Of a stretch of DNA of 9,043 bases, positions 4,571-9,043 are shown piece after piece. Made by a program: the position numbers and the translations under genes. Under the pieces are notes generated by a model. That model was not told the origin of the DNA and did not search any database. It worked only from the letters and a program-made list of their open reading frames with translations. The stretch's first letter is position 1; every line of letters starts with the position of its first letter. Source of the stretch: an uncultured cyanobacterium (GTDB lineage: Bacteria > Cyanobacteriota > Cyanobacteriia > PCC-6307 > Cyanobiaceae); assembly GCA_903862155.1 (NCBI GenBank), contig CAIOXF010000002.1, positions 1 through 9,043 of the forward strand, in the 5' to 3' direction.

Positions 4571-5827
4571 ATGGCGGTTCCATTGGTTGTTGATCCGCCC
4601 GTGCTGCGCGAAAGCGGCCAGCGGGAGGTGTTCTGCGGACTCACCTCGATTGTGTGGCTGCACCGACGCATGCCGGATGCCTTTTTTCTGGTGGTGGGCT
4701 CGCGCACCTGCGCCCACTTGATCCAGAGCGCCGCCGGGGTGATGATTTTCGCCGAACCCCGCTTCGGCACAGCGATTCTGGGGGAGCGGGATCTGGCAGG
4801 GTTGGCCGATGCCAACGCCGAGCTCGACCGGCTGGTGGCCCAGCTCCTGCAACGACGGCCCGAAATTCGCACCCTGTTTCTGGTGGGCAGCTGCCCCAGC
4901 GAGGTGATCAAGCTCGATCTGGCCAAGGCCGCTGAGCGCCTCAACCAGCAGCACCATGGCCGGGTGCAGGTGCTCAACTACAGCGGCAGCGGCATCGAAA
5001 CCACCTTCACCCAGGGGGAAGACGGCGCACTCCAGGCCCTGGTGCCGCTGCTGCCAGCCACAGATCAAGACCAGTTGTTGATCGTGGGCACCCTGGCCGA
5101 TGCGGTGGAAGACCGGTTGGTGGGCTTGTTCCAGCGCATGGGCATCGGCCGGGTGGTGAGCCTGCCGCCGCGCCGCTCCACCGATCTGCCGGCGGTGGGC
5201 CCGGGCACCCGGGTGTTGCTGGCCCAGCCGTTCCTCTCCGGCACCGCCCGGGCCCTGGTGGATCGCGGGGCCCAGCTGATCAGCGCTCCCTATCCCCTCG
5301 GCGTGGAGGGCAGCCGGGCCTGGATGGCAGCGGCGGCCGATGCCTTTGGCATTGCGGCCGCCCAGGTGGCCCAGGTGTTGGATCCATTGGTGGAGCGTGG
5401 GCTGCAAGCGCTGGCACCACATCGGGAACTGCTGACGGGCAAGCGGCTGTTTCTGCTGCCCGATTCCCAGTTGGAGATCCCCCTGGCGCGCTTTCTGTCC
5501 CGCGAATGCGGGATGGAGCTGGTGGAGGTGGGTACGCCCTATCTGGATCGACAGCTGATGGCCTCTGAGCTGGAGTTGTTGCCGCCGGGCACGTCGCTGA
5601 GCGAGGGGCAGCATCTGGAAAACCAGCTCGATCGTGTGCGGGCGGCGCGGCCTGATCTGGTGGTGTGCGGCATGGGCCTGGCCAACCCCCTGGAAGCCGA
5701 AGGGATCGCCACCAAGTGGTCGATCGAGCTGGTGTTCAGCCCGATCCACGGCTGCGATCAGGCCGCCGATCTGGCCGAGCTCTTTTCGCGCCCCCTGCGG
5801 CGCCATTCGTTGCTGCAGTTCAACTGA
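4571..5827 (+). CDS. chlN: ChlN, light-independent protochlorophyllide reductase subunit N
   Basis: ChlN pairs with ChlB in an NB-protein heterotetramer that reduces the C17=C18 double bond of protochlorophyllide in chlorophyll synthesis, without light, using electrons from ChlL. From the ATG at 4571 the product is 418 residues, normal for the family. Cys22 (EVFCGL), Cys47 (GSRTCAHL) and Cys108 (VGSCPSE) match, with a constant offset of four, the three ChlN/BchN cysteines (26, 51, 112 in Rhodobacter numbering) that bind the NB [4Fe-4S] cluster; the fourth ligand comes from ChlB. The C-terminus keeps WSIELVFSPIHGCDQA, a nitrogenase-like ending. The in-frame GTG at 4547 lacks a Shine-Dalgarno. 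The TGA shares its last base with the ATG of chlB, so the two subunits are probably made in equal amounts by coupling. Confidence 0.98.
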   Translation: MAVPLVVDPPVLRESGQREVFCGLTSIVWLHRRMPDAFFLVVGSRTCAHLIQSAAGVMIFAEPRFGTAILGERDLAGLADANAELDRLVAQLLQRRPEIRTLFLVGSCPSEVIKLDLAKAAERLNQQHHGRVQVLNYSGSGIETTFTQGEDGALQALVPLLPATDQDQLLIVGTLADAVEDRLVGLFQRMGIGRVVSLPPRRSTDLPAVGPGTRVLLAQPFLSGTARALVDRGAQLISAPYPLGVEGSRAWMAAAADAFGIAAAQVAQVLDPLVERGLQALAPHRELLTGKRLFLLPDSQLEIPLARFLSRECGMELVEVGTPYLDRQLMASELELLPPGTSLSEGQHLENQLDRVRAARPDLVVCGMGLANPLEAEGIATKWSIELVFSPIHGCDQAADLAELFSRPLRRHSLLQFN

Positions 5828-7437
5828 TGGAACTCACCCTCTGGACGTACGAAGGCCCCCCGCACGTGGGCGCCCTGCGCGTGGCTACCTCGATGGAGGG
5901 CGTGCATCTGGTGTTGCATGCCCCCCAGGGCGACACCTACGCCGATCTCCTGTTCACCATGATCGAGCGCCGCGACCGGCGCCCGCCCGTGACGTACACC
6001 ACTTTTCAAGCGCGGGATCTCGGTGGCGATACCGCGGAGTTGGTGAAGCGAGCGATCGCCGATGCCGCTGCGCGGTTTCAGCCGGAAGCGCTGCTGGTGG
6101 GGGAGAGCTGCACCGCTGAACTGATTCAGGACCAGCCCGGCGCCCTCGCGGCAGGCATGGATCTGGGCGGGATTCCGGTAGTGAGCCTGGAGCTGCCCGC
6201 CTACTCCAAGAAGGAGAACTGGGGCGCGGCTGAAACCTTCTATCAACTAGTGCGTGGCCTGCTGAAAGGCCAGGTGCCAGAGCCCAGTAGTCCCAGGCCG
6301 GATCCGGGGCAGTGGCGGGAGCAGGGGCGTCGGCCCCGGGTGAATCTGCTGGGCCCCACCTTGCTTGGATTCCGCTGTCGCGACGACGTGGCCGAAATCA
6401 GCCGCTTGCTCGACGGCTACGGCATTGAGGTGGCTGTGGTGGCCCCACTCACCGCCAGGTCCTCGGATCTGCTGCGAATCCCCAACGCCGACGCCAACGT
6501 GTGCCTCTATCCAGAGGTGGCAGCCACGGCCTGCAGCTGGCTGGAGCGCCAGTTCGGCATGCCGGTGGTGCGCACTGTGCCCATCGGCATTGGTGCAACC
6601 ACGGCGTTTCTCCGGGAGATCCATGAGGTGCTGCAGTTGCCGCTGCCGCCGCAGCTTCAGCCAGGCCCACAAGGCGCAGCAGCGCTGGAGCGACAGTCGC
6701 GTTTGCCCTGGTATTCGCGCTCGGTGGATTCCACGTATCTCACCGGTAAGCGCGTGTTCATCTTTGGCGATGCCACCCATGCCATCGCCGCTGCCCGCAT
6801 CGCCAGCGGGGAGCTGGGCTTCCAGGTGGTGGGCCTGGGCAGCTACAGCCGCGAGCTGGCCCGGGAGGTGCGCGCTGCAGCCCGTGATCTTGGCCTGGAG
6901 GCGTTGATCACCGACGACTACCTGGCGGTGGAGGCGGCCATGGCCGAGGCGGCGCCGGAGCTGGTGCTCGGAACCCAGATGGAGCGCCATAGCGCCAAAC
7001 GGCTCGGGATTCCCTGTGCCGTGATCAGTGCGCCGTTGCATGTGCAAGACGTGCCGGCTCGCTATTCACCCGTGATGGGCTGGGAGGGTGCCAGCGTGCT
7101 GTTCGACAGTTGGGTGCACCCGCTGATGATGGGCCTGGAGGAGCATCTGATTGGCATGTTCCGCCATGATTTCGAGTTCGTGGATGGCCACCGCAGCCAT
7201 CTTGGGGATAGCCCTCCTGCTACTTCAGCTGGTTCAGCTGAGGCACCTGTGGTGGCTGCGGAATCGCCCTTGCCTGGGCTGAGCTGGAGTCCCGATGGCG
7301 AAGCGGAGCTGGCCAAGATTCCGTTTTTTGTGCGCGGCAAGGTGCGGCGCAACACCGAGACCTACGCCCGTCAACATGGCCTCTGTCAAATCGATACCGA
7401 GGCGCTGTACGCCGCCAAAGCTCACTACAGCCGCTGA
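5827..7437 (+). CDS. chlB: ChlB, light-independent protochlorophyllide reductase subunit B
   Basis: ChlB is the second catalytic subunit. The protein begins MELTLWTYEGPPHVG, the typical start, although the frame stays open upstream to 5665 inside chlN. Asp36 (HAPQGD) is the unusual aspartate ligand of the NB [4Fe-4S] cluster. The nitrogenase-like core runs to about residue 450 and includes YLTGKRVFIFGDATHA and SAPLHVQDVPARYSPVMGWE; Asp301 (SVDST) may be the proposed substrate proton donor, pending alignment. Residues 455-485 form a Ser/Ala/Pro-rich linker. Residues 486-536 are the C-terminal PCP-reductase domain (IPFFVRGKVRRNTETYA). At 536 residues it is slightly longer than the usual 505-530, through the linker and an insert near residue 155. 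No Shine-Dalgarno is seen; translation likely depends on the 1-bp overlap with chlN. Confidence 0.98.
   Translation: MELTLWTYEGPPHVGALRVATSMEGVHLVLHAPQGDTYADLLFTMIERRDRRPPVTYTTFQARDLGGDTAELVKRAIADAAARFQPEALLVGESCTAELIQDQPGALAAGMDLGGIPVVSLELPAYSKKENWGAAETFYQLVRGLLKGQVPEPSSPRPDPGQWREQGRRPRVNLLGPTLLGFRCRDDVAEISRLLDGYGIEVAVVAPLTARSSDLLRIPNADANVCLYPEVAATACSWLERQFGMPVVRTVPIGIGATTAFLREIHEVLQLPLPPQLQPGPQGAAALERQSRLPWYSRSVDSTYLTGKRVFIFGDATHAIAAARIASGELGFQVVGLGSYSRELAREVRAAARDLGLEALITDDYLAVEAAMAEAAPELVLGTQMERHSAKRLGIPCAVISAPLHVQDVPARYSPVMGWEGASVLFDSWVHPLMMGLEEHLIGMFRHDFEFVDGHRSHLGDSPPATSAGSAEAPVVAAESPLPGLSWSPDGEAELAKIPFFVRGKVRRNTETYARQHGLCQIDTEALYAAKAHYSR
6052..6059. repeat. HIP1 octamer GCGATCGC
   Basis: Exact copy inside chlB. 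Confidence 0.85.
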
Positions 7438-7488
7438 TGCCCTACATGCAGGTGGTGGGTTCGTCCACAGATTGGGTATTTGCACCTA

Positions 7489-7507
7489 GTGATCGTGCGC
7501 AGATCAC
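7489..7507. promoter_or_regulatory. Dyad GTGATC-N7-GATCAC between chlB and chlL
   Basis: Perfect 6-bp arms (7489-7494 and 7502-7507) in the 175-bp gap, about 105 bp before chlL. No T-run follows, so it is not a convincing terminator of chlNB. Half-site spacing does not fit CRP (GTGA-N8-TCAC here would need a shorter gap) or NtcA. A candidate operator for separate control of chlL. Confidence 0.35.
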
Positions 7508-7612
7508 CACATTGGCTAGATGGCTGGTTGTGGATGTTGCGCTTTGCACGCCTGATGCTTGAAGGGCTCTGTTGCAGGCTTTGGATGGAATGTATGGTTT
7601 CCGGTTCCAAGG

Positions 7613-8497
7613 ATGACAGCCACGCTTCATCGCCCTGATGGTGAGGGCAGTGTTCAGGTGCATCAGGATCCGGCACTGCACATTCAGGAAGGTGCCCTGG
7701 TGATTGCCGTCTACGGCAAAGGTGGGATTGGTAAGAGCACCACGAGCTCCAACCTGTCGGCCGCGTTCTCAAAATTGGGAAAGCGGGTGCTGCAGATTGG
7801 CTGCGATCCCAAGCACGACAGCACCTTCACGCTCACCAAGCAGATGGTGCCCACGGTGATCGACATCCTTGAAACCGTGGATTTTCACACCGAGGAGCTG
7901 CGTCCGGAGGACTTCGTCTTCCCAGGTTTCAACGGGGTCCAGTGCGTGGAGTCCGGTGGTCCGCCGGCGGGAACGGGTTGCGGCGGTTACGTGACCGGGC
8001 AAACGGTGAAGTTGCTCAAGGAGCACCACCTGCTGGAAGACACCGATGTGGTGATTTTTGATGTGCTGGGCGATGTGGTGTGCGGTGGCTTTGCGGCGCC
8101 GCTGCAACATGCCGACTACTGCCTGATCGTGACGGCGAATGATTTCGACTCAATCTTTGCCATGAACCGCATCATTGCGGCGATCCAGGCCAAGGCCAAG
8201 AACTACAAGGTGCGTCTGGGTGGTGTGGTGGCCAACCGCAGCAAAGACACCGATCAGATCGATCGCTTCAATACGCGGGTGGGCATGCGCACCATGGCCC
8301 ACTTCCCCGATCTCGATGCGATCCGCCGCTCACGCCTGAAGAAGTGCACCATCTTCGAGATGGAGGCTACTCCGGAGGTTGAGGCCGTGCAGAACGAATA
8401 CCTTCGGTTGGCCCAGGCCATGCTCGACAGCGTGCAGCCACTGGAAGCTGAGTCCCTCAAAGACCGTGAGATCTTTGATCTGCTGGGATTCGACTGA
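7613..8497 (+). CDS. chlL: ChlL, light-independent protochlorophyllide reductase Fe-protein
   Basis: ChlL is the NifH-like homodimeric ATPase that passes electrons to ChlN-ChlB. From ATG 7613 the product is 294 residues. A P-loop GKGGIGKST lies at 35-43. Cys123 (GTGCGG) and Cys157 (VVCGGF) are the two cysteines each monomer gives to the intersubunit [4Fe-4S] cluster; both sit 26 residues after the Rhodobacter BchL positions (97, 131), matching the N-terminal extension usual in cyanobacteria. The end, REIFDLLGFD, is typical. The frame remains open to a TTG at 7559, but MTATLHRPDGEGSVQVHQD is the family start; only AAGG directly touching the ATG resembles a Shine-Dalgarno. The gene is separated from chlB by 175 bp, so it may have its own promoter. 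The stop is 3 bp from that of the convergent gene. Confidence 0.99.
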   Translation: MTATLHRPDGEGSVQVHQDPALHIQEGALVIAVYGKGGIGKSTTSSNLSAAFSKLGKRVLQIGCDPKHDSTFTLTKQMVPTVIDILETVDFHTEELRPEDFVFPGFNGVQCVESGGPPAGTGCGGYVTGQTVKLLKEHHLLEDTDVVIFDVLGDVVCGGFAAPLQHADYCLIVTANDFDSIFAMNRIIAAIQAKAKNYKVRLGGVVANRSKDTDQIDRFNTRVGMRTMAHFPDLDAIRRSRLKKCTIFEMEATPEVEAVQNEYLRLAQAMLDSVQPLEAESLKDREIFDLLGFD

Positions 8498-8500
8498 TCG

Positions 8501-8977
8501 TTATTCGGGGTTGAAGCTGAACGGCAGTGGCTGCGGCAGCTCCAGTTCCGTGAAGTCGCTGCTGTTGGTGTCGGCCAGTTCCAGATTGAAGAACAGCGCC
8601 TGGGCTTCCGGGAAATAGGGCCCGGCATGCCAGCTGCTCGGGTGGAGCTTCAGGATGACGCCCGCCGGGATCCGAAACAGGCGGACCAACTCCGGCTCCG
8701 GCTGAGTCAGCTCCGGCTGAGGTGGGGCCAGCACGATCCACCAGGGCTTGGCGTCGGCTGATGCCAAGCACTGGCTGCAGCGGCTATGGCGCCCCAATCG
8801 CTCCACCCGCGGCTCCCGGTGCTCCAGCGCCATCAGCCAAAAGCGTGGTTTGCCCTGATCCAGCTGCAGCTCCGCATCGCCGGGGCCGAAATCCACCCCG
8901 TTGGGCATCGGCAGCACCAGCTGCCCATAGGGCGCGATCGCCTCAGGCGAGGGGTCCGTGGGCCGGAGCTGGTGCAT
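8501..8977 (-). CDS. Ureidoglycolate-lyase-family-like protein
   Basis: The 158-residue protein resembles the AllA/ureidoglycolate lyase family (cupin-like barrel; family enzymes split ureidoglycolate to glyoxylate and urea). Family-like points are SPEAIAPYGQLV near the start, an RH dipeptide at 63-64 (ERLGRHSRCSQ, compare ERHP in AllA), a PAGVILKLHPSSWHAGP block with His112 and His117 (compare NYHRxVWHHP) and FFNLELADTN near the end. A Pro/Glu-rich insert (86-98) is repetitive. No other ureide genes are visible, and substrate is not established; a different cupin-like activity is possible. The frame is open into the tRNA gene, but a start there is implausible; ATG at 8977, 24 bp beyond the tRNA 3' end, fits the family start. 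No Shine-Dalgarno is seen. It is co-directional with, and perhaps cotranscribed after, tRNA-Arg. Confidence 0.82.
   Translation of the reverse strand: MHQLRPTDPSPEAIAPYGQLVLPMPNGVDFGPGDAELQLDQGKPRFWLMALEHREPRVERLGRHSRCSQCLASADAKPWWIVLAPPQPELTQPEPELVRLFRIPAGVILKLHPSSWHAGPYFPEAQALFFNLELADTNSSDFTELELPQPLPFSFNPE
8696..8721. repeat. 15-bp-period tandem repeat in the ureidoglycolate-lyase-like gene
   Basis: CTCCGGCTGAG recurs at 8696-8706 and 8711-8721, with a further CTCCGG at 8690-8695. The period is five codons and encodes the QPEL-type repeats of the Pro/Glu-rich insert. Likely replication slippage. Confidence 0.6.
8934..8941. repeat. HIP1 octamer GCGATCGC
   Basis: Exact copy inside the ureidoglycolate-lyase-like gene. 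Confidence 0.85.
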
Positions 8978-9001
8978 CGCCAAAGGCTGCCGCGTGCTCA
9001 A

Positions 9002-9043
9002 CGCCCCCTGTTGGATTCGAACCAACGACCGGCTGCTTAGAAG
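9002..9043 (-). tRNA. tRNA-Arg (anticodon UCU), 3' part, cut by window edge
   Basis: On the minus strand the window begins in the anticodon loop CTTCTAA (9043-9037), anticodon TCT at 9041-9039, which reads AGA/AGG arginine codons. The 3' side of the anticodon stem GCAGC (9036-9032), a five-base variable loop, a T arm GTTGG-TTCGAAT-CCAAC (9026-9010), an acceptor strand AGGGGGC (9009-9003) and discriminator G (9002) follow. The T stem pairs perfectly. CCA is not encoded (TTG follows). The D arm and 5' acceptor lie outside the window. Confidence 0.92.

Noticed and set aside
4505..5806. A 433-codon open frame on the minus strand opposite chlN
   Set aside because: It mirrors chlN, whose family and start site are certain. 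The translation is a low-information mix rich in Gln, His, Gly and Ala, as expected from the reverse strand of GC-rich coding DNA.
6247..7047. A 266-codon open frame antisense to chlB
   Set aside because: Same reason; no recognisable domain and no start signal.
7489..7507. Rho-independent terminator after chlB
   Set aside because: The stem is only six pairs with two A-T-rich steps, and no T-run follows.
7572..7598. TTGCAG ... TATGGT as a chlL promoter
   Set aside because: Only three and four of six bases match consensus and the spacing is 15 bp; not better than chance.
8978..9025. Longer start for the ureidoglycolate-lyase-like gene
   Set aside because: The extra 16 residues would be read from the T arm and acceptor of tRNA-Arg; ATG at 8977 fits the family.
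1..9043. CRISPR arrays, insertion sequences, integrases, toxin-antitoxin or phage genes
   Set aside because: No regularly spaced repeats, transposase-like frames or terminal inverted repeats were found; the tRNA at the right edge has no visible integrase or duplicated end in the window.

Overview
The window looks like chromosomal DNA of a freshwater or brackish picocyanobacterium of the Synechococcus/Cyanobium kind. The evidence is a complete set of genes for the dark-operative protochlorophyllide reductase (chlN, chlB, chlL), high GC with compact gene packing, several cyanobacteria-type proteins, and four copies of the HIP1 octamer GCGATCGC, where base composition alone predicts fewer than one. 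HIP1 is, as I recall, common in freshwater lineages and scarce in open-ocean Synechococcus/Prochlorococcus, so an ocean strain is less likely. The species cannot be named from the sequence.

Layout, left to right. (1) Positions 1-318 hold the C-terminal third of hypE, a [NiFe]-hydrogenase maturation gene. (2) Positions 337-1426 hold a LuxR/NarL-type regulator with a degenerate receiver domain, then a 76-residue conserved-looking protein with three cysteines. Each gene has a near-identical 15-bp palindromic element, GTCCCCA[A/C]ATGGGGG, 50-60 bp before its start codon. (3) On the minus strand, 3159 down to 1401, three genes are linked by two 4-bp ATGA stop/start overlaps: a UPF0114/YqhA-like membrane protein, an AhpC/TSA-like thioredoxin-fold protein with no peroxidatic cysteine, and an unknown protein with faint fibrillin/PAP-like features. 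(4) Divergent from these is a small PilZ-domain protein with three RRxxxRR blocks. (5) A rubrerythrin gene (minus) faces away from chlN across 133 bp. (6) chlN and chlB overlap by one base, and chlL follows after 175 bp. (7) A ureidoglycolate-lyase-like gene converges on chlL, and a tRNA-Arg(UCU) is cut by the right edge.

How the parts fit. ChlL (an Fe-protein ATPase) feeds electrons to the ChlN-ChlB heterotetramer, which reduces protochlorophyllide to chlorophyllide without light. The key ligands are all present: P-loop and two cluster cysteines in ChlL, three cysteines in ChlN, and Asp36 in ChlB. This enzyme is oxygen-sensitive, as hydrogenases generally are, and rubrerythrin removes peroxide, so the area has a low-oxygen flavour. 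A functional link is inference.

The best candidate for something undescribed is the regulator plus small-protein pair with its shared palindrome. Second is the translationally coupled membrane protein / Cys-less peroxiredoxin-fold / unknown trio. There is no gene-free stretch longer than 300 bases.
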